DNA of 59,224 nt from Symbiodinium natans (lineage: Eukaryota > Sar > Dinophyceae > Suessiales > Symbiodiniaceae): assembly GCA_905221605.1 (NCBI GenBank), contig CAJNDS010000499.1, positions 65,001 to 124,224 on the forward strand, in the 5' to 3' direction. Below, piece after piece: positions 28,797 to 41,670 of this stretch; positions within the stretch are counted from its first letter, which is position 1, and the number at the start of each line of letters is the position of its first letter. The translations under genes were made by a program, and so were the position numbers. The notes below the pieces were generated by a model, which searched no databases, was not told the DNA's origin, and was given only the letters and a program-made list of their open reading frames with translations.

Positions 28797-29018
28797 TTTG
28801 CAAGTCGTTTGCAGTTGTCCTTCAGTCGCTGTAGCATGTCGGGTGAGTATGCAATGCGCAAAATCATCCTCACAATGGTTCCCACAGATCAGTACGTCGT
28901 GCTGCAGAAACTTCACGATCCTTCTGAACAAGAACTAATGACCCTTGACTCGACTGTTGCAAAAGACACTAAATCTGAGCAAACAGCTCAAACGGCGCAC
29001 TGGACTTCCCACTTCTGA
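28797..29018 (+). CDS. Short coding-like ORF, unknown
   Basis: Frame open to TGA 29018. From ATG 28833 it gives about 61 residues: a charged amphipathic start ('MRKIILTMVP'), 'VVLQKLHDPSEQELM' and a Thr/Gln/Ser-rich tail. Composition is protein-like, with no domain recognised. It could be one exon of a spliced gene continuing into 29.16-29.68 kb on the same strand. Confidence 0.5.
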   Translation, partial: FASRLQLSFSRCSMSGEYAMRKIILTMVPTDQYVVLQKLHDPSEQELMTLDSTVAKDTKSEQTAQTAHWTSHF

Positions 29019-29164
29019 GGTTTGGAACAGCACCGTGGCCGACCTTACCCTCTTAGCTTTAGGCCAAGGGAGTGTGAGGGGCACCTTGTCATGTCGCATC
29101 TCGTGAAAGAGAGCCTGAGATGGGCTGAGCCACCGACCCAGGCACTTTTGTGTGACCAGTTGGA

Positions 29165-29680
29165 TTCAATGTGTGCAGGCTCCTCGGCACCGGAGATCTT
29201 GCTGTCTGCGGCCAAGAGACTTCTTAGGGAGGTTATGCCTTGGCTTCCCCGTTTCAAAAGGGAGTTTCGGACTCGAAGCCCCAAAGCCCCTAGCCGCCCC
29301 TAGCCCTGCACCCTCAGAGCCTTAGGTCCATTTTGGAGATCTGCGGCGCGGGCTTTTACAGCGGCGAACTGGGTCCATCCACGATCGCGGCCAAGCTGCA
29401 AAAAGCAGCTTCTGCTGACCTGCACGAGAAGTTGAGGGGTTTCGTTCGAGGTGATTTCACGTAGAACCCGAAGGCCCGAAGCCCTGCAACCCTTGATGCT
29501 TGGGAAGGTCGGCTCAGCAGCCTTCAATTTGCTTATCATCTTAGCAGTTCGGCCCTCAGCGACGGTGCTCTTGCCGCTGCTGCCTTTGAGCCTTGGAACC
29601 CTTTCAGTCCTGCAGCTTCATGGAAGCGGGGGCAGGGTGCTTTCCAAGCTCTTGGGCAACGTAGCTTTGCATGTCTCTGA
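29165..29680 (+). other. Cluster of three exon-like coding segments
   Basis: 29176-29250 ('APEILLSAAKRLLREVMPWLP'), 29330-29464 (45 codons from 'ILEICGAGFY' to TAG) and 29543-29680 (46 codons from 'SSSALSDG' to TGA, preceded by a CTTAG-type acceptor) are helical or compact and protein-like. They lie in different frames, separated by CCCTGCACCCTCAG-like intron ends. Probably exons of one spliced or degraded gene; no family recognised. Confidence 0.5.
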
Positions 29681-31740
29681 TGGTGTTCGGGGTCGTGAAC
29701 ATACATTGAAATGGAGTCTTTACAGCTTAATCGGTTTAGTTGCTGCGGCCTCTTCGGGATTTACACACCCGCCATGGGTCTTTGCGCCCCTTCCAAAGGT
29801 CTGCATAGTGGCGATTCCTGCTGGTGAGACGCGTGCCATTGAGCACATGTCCGGGACTCGAATTTGTTCGGGTTGTCGGTTGATGCGAGGCTTCGAAGTG
29901 CAGTGCTGCGTGGGAGTTTGGTTCAAAAAACCCGCGCAGCGATTGTAGAGTCCCTTATTCCACTTCAGGTTTTCGTAGAAATCCAGGCCCGAATCCCGCA
30001 TTTGAGGCCATTGAAGGCCTTTAGGATTTGTAGCTTCATAATCCTCAACAATCCGGGTGCCGAGAACACCAACCCTCCCTGGGGCTTAAATTCTCAGATC
30101 CCCAACCCAAGAGTCCTCGACAAATGCAGACATGTCCTTCCTCCCACTGTTCTCCGAACCCAGGTCGGTGTATCACGTCACCGTTCTGTTTGGGCCGGGG
30201 GGCCTTGTGTTCCAAGTCGGCAGGGTGAAAGGTTAAGGGGTTGGGGTTTGGGAGGTTCTTCAGAATCAGGCTTTGTTCGGTGGAATATGCTGGGGACTCC
30301 GGCACCCAAAACCCAAAACCCTAAACCCTAAACCCAAAACCCTAAACCCTAAACCCAAACCCCAAACCCCGGTGTAGGGTTGCAGTCGTCGATGTCCCTG
30401 CAACCGCCATCACTCAGTCTTGGGCTTTAGGATTTGCTCTCCACCTGTACTCCAAGCCCCAAGAAAGCCTCCGATCTTTTCGCCCTTGAACCAACTCCGA
30501 GGATTTTCGCCTACCTGTGGCTACTACTGATCGCTGTCGCCCCAGACGGGTTCATGGCCCGCCTCCACGCCAAAGACATCTTGAGACATATTTTGAGACA
30601 TTTTTTCTCCAACACCTTCAAAGGAGTTGAAAGGACAGAGCCCTTCACCAGGTTCAGGTGATCTCCCCGAATGTCGTCGAAATCTGGGAGGCGCGTGGAC
30701 TGCAACAGTCTTCGACAGAAGTCTGCGTCGAGAGAACCTCTCGGACCATGCACCCAGGAGCTCGCATCGCAAAATGCCAGGCCCTGATCACGTTCCTCAT
30801 GTTCCCGCTCCTTGTGACGATCTCGTGGATGGCCAACAAGGGGACACCCGGAGAAATCAGTGTTCTGTTTTTTTGGGGTGCTTAGTCCAGTTCTGGGGCA
30901 CAGTGGGCCTTGTGAAGGGCAGCTGCTCATCGGCCCGTGTCATATAGTATGCCCCCCATCTGCTGTGGATGTCAGTGTTGCGCCCGTGCATCGAAAACAA
31001 GACACCAGACAGCTTACAAGGCATTGTTGCAAGGCGCTAAAGCACAAGCCCTGAAGCTTCTAAACTCTCAAGTTTCTCAAGCCCCCTGGCAAGGGCTCCA
31101 AAGCCCAATGATAAGGAAGCTTGGCTTCCTGGCCCTCGAGAAGAAGCGCCTGCCCCGGCTTCTTCCTTGCTACTCGTAGTGGGACCTTGGCATCCCGAGC
31201 CCCGGAATCCCCGAACCCAGCATGAGGGCCCCGGCCAGGTCGGAAGAGGAGACGGGCCTGTTGGTGGCAGCCTCGGAACCGTTTGGTGATTTAGGGTCCC
31301 TAAGTTTCTAAAGTCATTGGTGTGGTCCCTGCAGCCCTTAAAGGGGGGGGGGCGTTTAGTACTGGGAAGCCTCGGGGGGCCGGGGGTTCTCCAAGTGGTG
31401 TGCTAATGTGTAATTGGAAGCAGATGGAAGCAGTGAATGTAGTAGTGTTGTGCGGTAGTATGACAACTGCTGCAGTCCTCCAAGCATCTTTTTGCAGTTT
31501 TTCGTTCAGATGTAAATTACGAGGTACCAAAGACTTCGTCTGTGAAGGAAAAAAAGGCAGCCCACCTTCTCCAAGCCTCTCCTGCGTCAGAATTTTGGTT
31601 TTTGCGATCCTGCTCCGAGTGTCCAAGCTTGAGGTTTTAGCTGGTGTGCCTTTTGTGGGCACACGAGGGGGCCAGCTTGTTGGTCCCCTTTTCGCGCTGA
31701 CTCACAAACCTCAACGGCTCGACCTCAAGTCCTGCAACCC
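29681..31740. other. Low-repeat DNA, no gene resolved
   Basis: Open frames up to about 165 codons overlap on both strands without domains. 30660-30880 is protein-like on both strands, so the strand cannot be decided. A telomere-type patch at 30304-30370 is listed separately. Confidence 0.5.
30304..30370. repeat. Interstitial CCCTAAA telomere-type patch
   Basis: CCCAAAACCCTAAACCCTAAACCC-type mixture of CCCTAAA and CCCAAAA units, about nine heptamers. Confidence 0.5.
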
Positions 31741-31881
31741 CAAGTCGCAGCAGCTTACACGTACAGCCTCTCCGACCCCGAGGCCGCACCTGCTTACAAC
31801 GAGCCGACCAACAACATGCGGAAGAGCCGCGCCCCCAGAAGCCGAAAGAGCTCTGCCAATCTCCACCATCATTGGTGTTGA
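31741..31881 (+). other. Exon-like segment
   Basis: A 46-codon open stretch to TGA 31881: 'AAAYTYSLSDPEAAPAYNEP' then a basic Arg/Ser/Lys tail. Protein-like, no domain. A second protein-like piece in another frame follows at 31960-32060 ('GLVASDGVLLVRVSVAKASI'). Confidence 0.5.
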
Positions 31882-32344
31882 AGCTCTGGTACCTTGGAGA
31901 ATGGATGACTCCGCCCTTTGCCCCCCCAGAGATCTCAAGCAATGGCGCTGGTTTAAGTACCAGGTCGGGTTAGTTGCTTCGGATGGGGTCTTGCTTGTGC
32001 GAGTTTCTGTGGCCAAGGCCAGCATCCTCGCATCAACCATGCCCCGACCACCGTCCCGGCACTCAGTATCCGTCAACGGCCCGGATGCCTCCGACCCCTC
32101 CCGGGCAACTAGCTGTAGACCAGGCGAAAAGATAATCCCCAACGACATCCTAAATCCTGTCAATGCGGGCGAGGACTGCAATTATCAAACTCCAAGCATA
32201 GGTATTTTTAGATGACGGCCCCTACCGTAGGAATGAGCTGGCACACGGGTTTGGAGAGGGTTGTTGAAAAGGAAGGGGATGCTTGACCATGCGACCTACA
32301 GTCCCAATACATTCCAATACCATAGTTTGAAGGATGACAGTATT

Positions 32345-32480
32345 TTGATGAGTACTATTGCTACTGCGACGACAATTAACGCTACAACGCTACAGCGCCA
32401 CAAAGCTACAACGCTACAACCCTACGACCCAACAAGACTACAGCGATGCAACGACGCAACGCTACGACGCTACAACTTCT
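32345..32480. repeat. Degenerate CTACAACG repeat
   Basis: Units GCTACAAC/GCTACGAC/CCTACGAC of 8-10 bp recur for about 130 bp, leading into a 138-codon forward frame (32446-32862). I rate that frame as unproven: it begins inside the repeat. Confidence 0.5.
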
Positions 32481-32862
32481 GCATGCGCAGGTGGGCGTCA
32501 CCAACCGAAGAGCTTCTCAGCTGAGCAACCGAAGAAATTCGCAGCTGAGCGCCGGCAGGGCACCCACGGAGGTAGAGGCGCGGCTGAACGACGGCGTTCC
32601 AGCTTCTTTTCTGCTCCAGCTGGACCCAAAGCCCTCAAGAGCAGCCCTCAAAGGAGAACTTCCCAGTGGGCAAAGGGCTTCCTCCTTCGCTTGCCAGGCG
32701 GCTCCCAAGGAAGCCAGGGATGCCTCATGCGGCGAGGAGGATCAGGCCTCAAACCTATGGACCTATCTTCCCCCTTGCGGCAACAATCTTTGTTGGATGC
32801 CCTTCTTTTTGTCTTGTGACAAGTGCCGATTCTGGGGCAACTTGCAAGGGGGAACATCCTAA

Positions 32863-34395
32863 GATTCAGCCCTAACAACCCCACACCCCAGTTGAGAACT
32901 CGGCGCGTTTTGAAGAGACCCCTGCACAGCACCTTGTGGCGCACCTACTTCTGCTTCCCTGGTATTCTTTGGAAGGTTTTCGGGTGCAGGGAGTCCGCTG
33001 GGGTTCAAGATGTCGGCGCCATGGCCTTAAAAGTTGACTACGCCAATCCCCGTTGATGAGGGCCCACGCACTAGCTGGATGGTTTCTAGTTCACAGCCAC
33101 CCCTCAACTTTCCATTCCCAAGGCTTTGCTCTCAACCCTCGAGTTGACGCATCCAGAGATTCTGTTTGGAATGTCGGTATGTTGGAATTGTACTTTCCTC
33201 AGCACCCACACCAAACATCGCCTTGGCAGAAATCTCCGGCCGGGAGCATGAATGGCAAGGACAAAGATTGGGGTCTTCGGAGGCTTCTCTTGCATGGGGG
33301 GCCTCTCTTTCATGGGGGCCGCTTGGTCAGGGCTTGTTGCGTTCTACGTAGTTTTGGTACTTGGTGCGCATGTTGAGACGTGGTATGCTGCGAGTATGTA
33401 GTACGTATGCTGTTAGGAGCCATGCTGGGCCATGCTGTCGCATCGCATTGCAATTAAGAACATGTGCAAAACAGCATCTCGCAAGGCGTAGAACTTTCAT
33501 CCTTTAGCCCTGTGTTCTTCACTCCAAGACGAGCCAAAGAAGGACATTCTCGATCCGAAGACAAATGAAGCCTTCATAGCGCCGAACGGTCTGCAGCCCA
33601 GCACACATCACCCGGTGCGTTTCGGCTGTAAGGAGGCCCTTTTCCTCAATGGGCCATTAAAGCTTTGCCTTTTGTTGCAAAAACTGGTCCAAGCCCGGAG
33701 TCCGAAAGATACCGCCCTGAAACCGAACTTCTGATGGTTCTTATACGGGCCTGAAACATGAGGTGCCAGCCCAGAGTGTCAGCAGGGGGGCAGCTGCGCC
33801 TGAAACCCACAACAAGGTGCAGAAACTGCCCAAGGAAGAGGGACATCCTAAGACCCTAAGCCCGAAGGGCCCGAAACCCTGAACCCTCACTCCCTGACCC
33901 AGGTGTCATCACCTTCAGAAGTGACAGCATCGAGGCTTTCACTGCTCTTTCTTGCAAAGGGCCTTGGACAAACTCCGATTGTCCTACGTCCCTTGGAACC
34001 TCAAACCTTCGACCCAGACCATGAAGTCTCCACCCGTGTCTGTGGGGCTTGGACATCGTACTTGCACATGGACCTCGAGAGAAAGCCGGAACCCTGGTTC
34101 AGAATTGATCCCTAAACCCTAGGCTTTGGAAGCACATCTGGGGGGTTGATTTTGGGGCCCGCAGTTTATGACTTCATCTGAAGCAGCCTGAAGCCCGGAA
34201 ACCCTGAGCCATGTGCCAGGTGAACACCTCCGAGACCGACTGCACCGGGCAAGACGGCTATACGCTGTCGGTGGAAATCCTCCGCAGGGGCCCTGATCTG
34301 CAGAGACCCGAGGCCCTGAAGTGAAAAAACCCCAAACCCTTCCATGGTTCTTCCGTCATCCCCTGTCGCTCTTGTCGCCTTTAAACTTTGGGCTT
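32863..34395. other. Low-repeat DNA, no gene resolved
   Basis: Short frames only. Phrases such as CCCGAAGGGCCCGAAACCCTGAACCCTC at 33860-33890 (degenerate telomere-like) recur. No gene. Confidence 0.5.
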
Positions 34396-34398
34396 CAA

Positions 34399-34449
34399 GC
34401 CCTAAACCCTAAACCCTAAACCCTAAACCCTAAACCCTAAACCCTAAAT
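34399..34449. repeat. Perfect CCCTAAA array, seven units
   Basis: The cleanest interstitial telomere-type array in the window: seven uninterrupted heptamers on +. Confidence 0.5.
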
Positions 34450-34839
34450 CCGTCCGAAGCCTGAGGCTGCAACGGCTCGGAGGGCGAGGTCAGCTGCAAG
34501 CTGGAGACGGAGGGGCTTTCCGCCGTTCCAGGCCTCGTGTGCACTGCGTTGTTTTATGAGGGGAGGCTGTTTGGTCTCTGCGTGAGTCACCCCACTCGTT
34601 GCTTCTCCACGCGTCGCAGGCAAGGACTTCGAGCCTAAAGCGCGGGCCTGTGATGAACAGCTGCAGTCGGGTCTGGTGAAATCCGGCCCAGTGGACCTTG
34701 ATTGGAGTCGAGGAGGAACGGGGTGTCAACTTTGAAGCTTCAGAGGAGTTTGGATTCTGAGGTAGAAAAGGTCATCTTCCAGCCTGGCATCGACAAGGCG
34801 AAGGCGCCGCTCTAAGGCCCTCTAAGGCCCTCTAGCAGG

Positions 34840-35101
34840 TGGCCTGCCACCCCCCCCCCCCCAAGCTGGCCCCCCACAGAGCCGGTTGCTGCAGGTCCAG
34901 GTGCAGATCCTCCAGCAGCGCCTCTCGGAACCGGATGATGTCCTGCAGCTGGTGCTCTCCGAGGTGCTTTAAAGGACTTTCCGGGGCTTTTGCAGCATTT
35001 CCTGTGGCAAGGGGCTCCCGTTGCAGCCAGGGGATTGCTGTGGCAGAGCTTTTTGAACCCGGGTGCCCAAGTCCAACTAGGGAGGTGGCAGGGCTTACCA
35101 T
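34840..35101 (-). other. Exon-like segment, minus strand
   Basis: The frame 35101-34832 contains 'LGEHQLQDIIRFREALLED' followed by 'LHLDLQQPALWG', an amphipathic helix pattern more protein-like than the forward frame. The end overlaps a C-run (34848-34862). No domain. Confidence 0.5.
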
Positions 35102-35449
35102 GAACGACCCCTCAGAAACGGCGTGCAGGACTCAGAAATCTCCTCTCCACAAGTTCACGAAGACACCTAGCAGGGGTCAGTCTCCAATACTGGGCAAAGG
35201 GGAAAGCAAAAACTAAACCGAAAGGGGAGAAGCAGGCCTCGTAACGCTAGAAAAGGGGATGGGAGGCAAGCTTGAGCTAGTCGCATGCAACTCAGACCAA
35301 GAGCTTCGAGCACCCGCACCACCCAAACAACCACTCACACAACCACCAGGCAGAGGGTGGAGCCATCTTCAATCCCCACGATGATGGCGGCCGCGAGCAT
35401 GGGGCCCGGGCTTGTCGCAGCTAAAAACCATAAAAAGGCCCTAAAGAAG

Positions 35450-36090
35450 CGCCAAAAAGACCCTAAAGGCTCTACAAAGACAGGCTCTGGCGCAAGTCCG
35501 AACTTTCCTTGCACATTCTTGGGTGTTTGATTTTGTCCGGCTGGTGCATAGCAGCAGTTGAAGATGGCTTGGTCTCACGCTTTCCCAGGCCCTCCAGACC
35601 CAACAGCAGCCATGAACCCTGATCCCCCAAGAAACGGAAAGCTCAAACACCCAGACCTTCGAAACATGATCTAGCACGTCCCAAGGATGTCTCTGTTGAC
35701 CATCACCATCAAGAACTCCTCAGAGCCGCCTTTGGGGGAGAGGCGGGCTTCGTGGCCTTCGAGAGGATGTAAGGTTTTTTTGGCTCTTGGGGGGTTGGTG
35801 TTTCGTCCCTCTGCAGGATTGGGGCGCCCTAGCTTGGGCCAGATTGCCTGTGCAGGATCATCGACCCTGACAACTTCGCCCGAGGCTTGGAGGCCGGAGC
35901 TCCGCCTGGACTCACGGGATCTCATGTTTTCATCAGGCTTGGGATTGTGGCTCCGATGCTCCCTGAGTCTGAATGCGCCAGAGGAGTGGAAGGAGCAGAT
36001 CCTGAGCTCTTGGAGGCTGGAGGAGCCCGAGGCGGAGGACGGCGAGGACGGCGTTTTCTGGTTTGAAGGTCTTGGGCTTCAAGGGTCCGA
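35450..36090 (+). other. Exon-like segment near 35.97-36.07 kb
   Basis: A forward frame at 35969-36062 encodes 'NAPEEWKEQILSSWRLEEPE' followed by acidic residues to 'GVFWFEG'. The rest of the interval has no supported gene. Confidence 0.5.
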
Positions 36091-38900
36091 GGGGGGGGCA
36101 CGCGATGTGGATCTGCAAGGAGAATCTATGCTCGGGGCTGGCTCCACCTGGAGCTCCCAAAGCTCCTTTTGCCCCACATTGCATGCGCTTGAGCGCCTTG
36201 AGCTTCGACGCCATGAAAAACGCCGCGCACATCAAATCGATTTCTTTGCACCCAAAGCCCGAGCTGCCTGAAACGGCCCCGCCAAAATTTCACAGAACCC
36301 CCTCAGAGCCATATCCCAAAGCAGTGCTCGCAGGAGCCAGCTAGATTGGGCCCCAGCGACTACGTGTTCTTCGTTTTAGGCCCCGGCCAGGTTCTTTTGA
36401 GGCTTTGGGTACTTTGGGGTTGCAGGCTGGCTTAGGATCTGGTAGTGCCAGAGGTTGGGGCCCATTTGTTCATCGCAAACCCTCCCTTAAGTTGATGCGC
36501 CACCCTTCTTTTGTGAGGGTACGACCCAAGCCTTTTTTGGAAGTGGTGTGACCTTCGTTTTCATTGCTAGAGTTTAGGTGAGACTGTCTTCCTTTGTCGC
36601 CATGCTGCCTGGACCCTTACTCCTTCAAGCTTTGCTCTTCTTCCGGAACCTTCTGACCCTCAGAATATGAGCTTCTGCGGAGGCCTCCCTTTCAAACTCT
36701 TCTTTGGCGTGATGTGCCCGCCTGCGTGTTGGGCTGGCCGCAGCCCCGAGGTTCTATAGGCCTTACAGGGCTTGCCGGTATGCACGATGTACAAGCATGT
36801 AGGCTGGCCTAAATGAAGCTTGGAGGGACTCCGGGGGTTGGTCGTAAATATAGCCTACCTACAGCCAGAAGATGGCTAGGACCCCCGAATGATGTTTGCG
36901 AAGGACTTCACGCCACTTCCCATTGAATCACAGAGACCCGGAATCCTGCCAACGGAACCCTACCAAACCTTTGGCTCCCAGCTGAGGCGGGTTTCTGCTC
37001 TTCGTAGTGGCGCTGGCCTGGGTGGCAGTGGCTCGGCGCATCAATCCGACAAACCACGAGCCTCACAACCGGAGGAAGGTCCTGTGTCTGTTACAGGTCG
37101 TGACGGCGCTGATCAGCGACCTGGCGTCACTGTTCGGTTGCTGTGCAGGCAGCGAGACCTGGGTCTCATTTTGCGGGACCTGTACCGTAGTGGGTGCTCC
37201 TCATTTTCTTGGGGTTGTCGGATTCGAAGGTTCTTGGAGTTGCAGTTGAAGGTCCTGAGCTTGACGATCTAGGGCTCAGGGTTCATCTGGGAATCTAGGC
37301 GACGGCTCCTCTTTCAAGGTCCTGCAGGATTGATGTATCCCTGACTGAATATAAAGGGACCGAGGCGAGGTGCATCGGATGGGGTTTCATGGTTTTCGCT
37401 AGGCCTCCCGGATGCCACGACAGCGATCACCATTGTGGCCATGGGCACATCGCTGCCGGGGCCCTGGAAAGCGTCGCTGGAGCAGGCCAAAGTAGGCCCA
37501 AGTTCCCGAAGCCCCAGGCCAGAACCATTGATAGCATCAGCAAAAGCCTTTGAAAGCGATCTCTAAAGTGCAAAGGGCTACTCCCACACCCTAAGCCTGA
37601 AGCCTGCGCCCCAGAATGGCAGGTGTGTTTGTCTCTGTCTGAGATGGTTTCCCAGCTTGGATCCACATGGGCATGTTTGTTTTCTTTTGTATTGACAAGC
37701 AAGGACTCTCTGCACGCTCTCCAACGAGCTTCTGAGTTTGGTTGTGGCCAGCTTCGGTTGGGTTCAGAGTTTGGGGTGCTCTGAAGTGTACTTCCTGAGC
37801 CCCCCAAAAACCAACACTAAGACAGTACACACAAAAACCCCCCTCAACCCGAGGCCTGATACCTTCGCCTCCATGGCATCGGCATCAAAGGATGACACGG
37901 CCGATGCTTGGCCGGAAGCGGTGGCTGACTGTAAATCCTGAGCCTGGAAGCCTTTTAACACCTCCAGCTCCCCAAGCAGTGAAGAGACTCCTTCGCGAGT
38001 GGGGTTCAGGCTAGGGTTGCATCTTTCGATTCTTACGGCGGGCTGCAAGGCCTGGGTTCTCCCTGGCGGCCCTAGGCCCTAGACCCATACAACACCCGAA
38101 ACTGTGCCGGAGTTCGCTCAGGACTCCTCCATCGTCAATGCCCTCGGCTCAGATCTAGATCCCATGCAACCACCAAGCCCTAACCCTAAACTATCCTTAG
38201 CTTGAATGGGGATCTTTCCTTCTGTACCAAAGGGCCCCCTCCCTGGATCCTAAAGCCTTTAAGGCGGCTTGAGAATTGGGGTCATAACTTGTCTGGACCT
38301 GAGGTCGTTGCTGGGATCTTCGGAGCCCTTTAGATATGCCCTCCACCCCAAGCCTCGAGTTGTCCGGGATTGGGCTCGCCACACCCCCGTGAGCGCTCAG
38401 GTGACCGGGAGCAACTCTGTCAACGTTTACCTGGGCATCGGAATTCCCTGGCTAGCTGCAGCAATCTACTGGACGAATGTGCGCGGCCCAGGTTTCTGGG
38501 AGGCTTCGGGGGTTGGGCAGTCTGGAAGGGAGGATGCAAGGGCGCGAAGCGGGGCTGAGGTCTCGGTCGGGTGCTACATGTACCACTTTAGGATACTCTG
38601 AGCATCTCTGAACCCTTGTGGATGAACCTGGATGAAGGCCAAGATTCTTTAGCTTGTGTGTATGCCCCCCACACCCCAAAACCCTCAAATGCCAGTTAGA
38701 AGCCCCCCCACAAATCTCTTCAACGCTCAAACCCCCCAGACCCAGGGCCCGTTGGATGCCTGGAGGGCCCGCTACCGGGTCGGGGGGCCCAAGGGGCTGA
38801 GAGTGGGGAGGGGGGCCAGTGTTCAAGGCTTGGGGGTTGGAGAGGGGTTCCAAGGGGTTTTCAAGGATTAGGGGTTTGAAGGGGTTGGGGGATCAAGGGG
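36091..38900. other. Low-repeat DNA, no gene resolved
   Basis: Several frames of 60-130 codons on both strands without domains. 37770-38040 minus has a helical piece ('GVSSLLGELEVLKGFQAQDL') opposite a similarly plausible forward piece, so the strand is undecided. Confidence 0.5.
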
Positions 38901-38944
38901 ATTGTCATCGCAGGGCGTGCTCGGAGATTGACTGTTGCTTCGGG

Positions 38945-39080
38945 GACTTCCCAATCACGATCGCAGCTGCAGATGACCTCCAGGACATCCCAGAAACTTT
39001 GGCGAAGTACCCGAGCGGCGCCTTCGTCGTCAAGGTGCAGCTCCCGTTGAAAGCATGTTTGCGGTCGTTTCGAGGTTCCA
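38945..39080 (+). other. Exon-like segment
   Basis: 'DFPITIAAADDLQDIPETLA', then 'KYPSGAFVVKVQLPLKACLR': a compact strand-helix pattern in the forward frame open from 38819 to 39106. It is preceded by CATCGCAG (acceptor-like) after a G-rich TTTAGGG-like tract. No family recognised. Confidence 0.5.
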
Positions 39081-39109
39081 ACCCTTGCCTCCCTGCACGG
39101 CCCTGAACC

Positions 39110-41265
39110 CTCAAATACGACATTCAAGGTCGGGGCCTGTTGCTCCCATACCCCTTTAGTACCCCTTTGCCACCAGTCCAGGAGTCAGCCCGGGGTCTAA
39201 AGAACTTTTCCCCCACGAAGCACGACGATGTTTACTTTGTTCGGATAGAGGACCTCCACCGCTCCATCCCTTTTCGGACACCAAGCAAGAAGGCTTCTTT
39301 GACTTCGTGCTTAGCATGATGTGGCGGTAAGCGCCAGCTTCCCTGCGCTCCATCCCACTCTGGCCGCTCTTGCACCGTTTCAGGCTTTCTCGTTCGGAAA
39401 CAGTTCGTTAAGCTAAGAAAAGGCCGGGGCGCTTGGCTTCAGCGTCCTCCTCTTCAACTGCGTGGGCATCATCTGCCTGGCTGGGCCCAGAGGAGGGCCT
39501 TGAAGAGTCACATTTGTGCGTCTGTTTGTAGATTGCCGCGTCGGTGGGCTGTAGGTTTTTGGAGGGTGCCGTGGGGGATGATGGAGAGTAGTGCTAGAGT
39601 ATGAGTATGCTAGAGGTACTGTTAGTTTGAGAGGGGGAATGCACAGAAAGGTCATGCGTTGCCTGTAGCTGTCCCCGGTATGATGGGGTTTGGTGGCTTT
39701 TACAGGGGGGCGGGGGGTGAGAAAGCTTTGAGAAAGCTGCCTGCAAATTGCCTGGACCATGGCTAAAGATCCAGGCTCGAAATGTGCTTTGGGGCGCCGT
39801 GCATTCATTCGATCTTCACGGTGGCTGTGGAGTGAGACGCCCTTAAAGTTTCGGCCCTGAGCCTCAAGCCAGCCCTACTGTCCAAAATAGCAACGCCACA
39901 ACTCTGCAGCACAGCAAGCAAGAAAGCAAGAGCTGCAAAGCTTCCCAGCATTGACCAAGGTGATCCTTCGCGTCCGGCGCCTGGCGCTGGGCGGCGAGCT
40001 GGGGGGCCCCAAGAGACCAGCCTGGGCTGGGGGGCCGAGGGTTTCTTTGTTGAGTTTGTACTTCGTTTTTGTTTTGTTCACCTGCATTTTCTGTTCTTGG
40101 GGTGGTTGCTGTATTTTGCTGAAGGGCGAGGCTTGGCTTGAGACGTTCTGAGGCTCACGGGGGGCTTCTAGTTTTTTTACTTTACGGTTCGTGGCTTACG
40201 GTTAGAACCCATTGTTTTTGTGCTTTCTCAGGGTTCTTAAGGGTTCTTTCAACATGCAGCCACCATTTGGGGGCGGACCATGGAAGACAACACCTCAGAG
40301 TGATACAATCGCGGAGCCTCCACACCCAAGGCCTGTTCCATCACACTCGTGGTCCTGTGGTCGATCTACATCGCCTCATCCATCTGGAGGCGCCGATGTG
40401 ACTGGGCTACCCCCCCAATGTCCTTGAAGCTGAAGCCCGTATCATACCGCCATAATCACAGCACAATGCACCTTCATGACGCTTCCTGGCTTCGATGTGG
40501 TTTCAGGAAGGACTAGGCTGTATTTTGGTGTTCTTTATCTGGAACCCATAAAGAGCCTGAATCCAGTCGTCGGGTAAGCTGTGGCCAGGAAAGCGACCTG
40601 ATACCGTACCCTGGAAATTCCTGGCGTACCTTGCCTCAAACGGCCCAAGCCTGGTCAGGAACGCGTCAACGGATGCGGAGGCGGGGGGTTGCTAGTTCTC
40701 TACTGCGACGCGCCAGTTGTGCGGGGGGACGGCTCAGGTTTGTGAGGTCTTGGGGTTTGGTGGTTTGAGTGCTTTGGGTGCTTTGCCGTGGCTTTGATGA
40801 TTGGGGTTAGCAGTTTGAGGCGGGAGGTTCAGTGCGAATAGGGTTAAGCACGTGGCCTACGTATCACAGGTCATGATCTATCCACTTGCCGTGTTGGCCG
40901 TGCTGGCCGTTATTGGCCGTGCCCCGAGTCTGCCTTCCACTGGGTTTAGGGCCGGGTTGAATTGGGAGGCCATGTTCTCGCCCAAGTTTCCACCTTCTTC
41001 AATGCTAGAACTGTGGCTAGAGTGACGCAGGGCCTGTAAGGCCAGAAAAAGCCCTGAGCATCACAACTTCCAGCAATCCCCATTTCCCCAGAACCCTACT
41101 GCATCCGAATCTTTCCCGAGAGCCCAAAGGTCTGCGTGTTGGGGTCGACAGTTTTGGATCCCCACATCTCTGTGCCCAAAGCTCATACCCCATCATGCCT
41201 AGGCCAATCGTGCTCCTGTTAGGAAATCTGACGCTCGAATCCCTGACCTTCTTTCCAAGGTGGTC
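39110..41265. other. Low-repeat DNA, no gene resolved
   Basis: One protein-like forward piece at 39951-40030 ('TKVILRVRRLALGGELGGPK'); otherwise nothing supported. Confidence 0.5.
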
Positions 41266-41267
41266 TG

Positions 41268-41670
41268 GCCTTTGAGTTGTCCGGCAAAGGCAGGTACGAC
41301 CCGTCAGCAGAGGACGGGGAGCTCAACAGCCTCTTCTGCGAAAACCCTAAGCCTCCCCCCCGAAGCCTCCCCGACAGGAAGGCTCATTTCGATGGCCTGA
41401 ATCCCTTACAATGACACCTGAACCCGGTTGAGGGCTTCCCTAAAACCCAAAGCTGCTGGCCCAGGAGGCAAGGAAGTCCCAGCAGGAGCCGTGGATACAA
41501 TTTCAAAAGGCAATGCCGATTCAACAGGTCGAAGGGTCATACAGATGGGCATCCGCAGATGTGACATGGAGTCTCTGGAAGTTCCGTGGCCCAAGGAGCC
41601 CGCCAAAGACTTCGATTCCCATATGGTCGTCAACGTCGAGGAGCTCCGAAACCTGAGGTTCAACTCTTGA
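41268..41670 (+). other. Two exon-like segments
   Basis: 41268-41345 encodes 'AFELSGKGRYDPSAEDGELN' plus 'SLFCEN'. After an intron-like gap with CCCTAAGCC/GAAGCCTCCCC tracts, the frame 41428-41670 encodes 'VPAGAVDTISKGNADSTGRR' and 'DFDSHMVVNVEELRNLRF' to a TGA. Likely neighbouring exons of one + gene. No family recognised. Confidence 0.5.

Noticed and set aside
30304-30370. True chromosome end
   Set aside because: The telomere-type patches are short, internal and in both orientations; sequence continues for kilobases on both sides.
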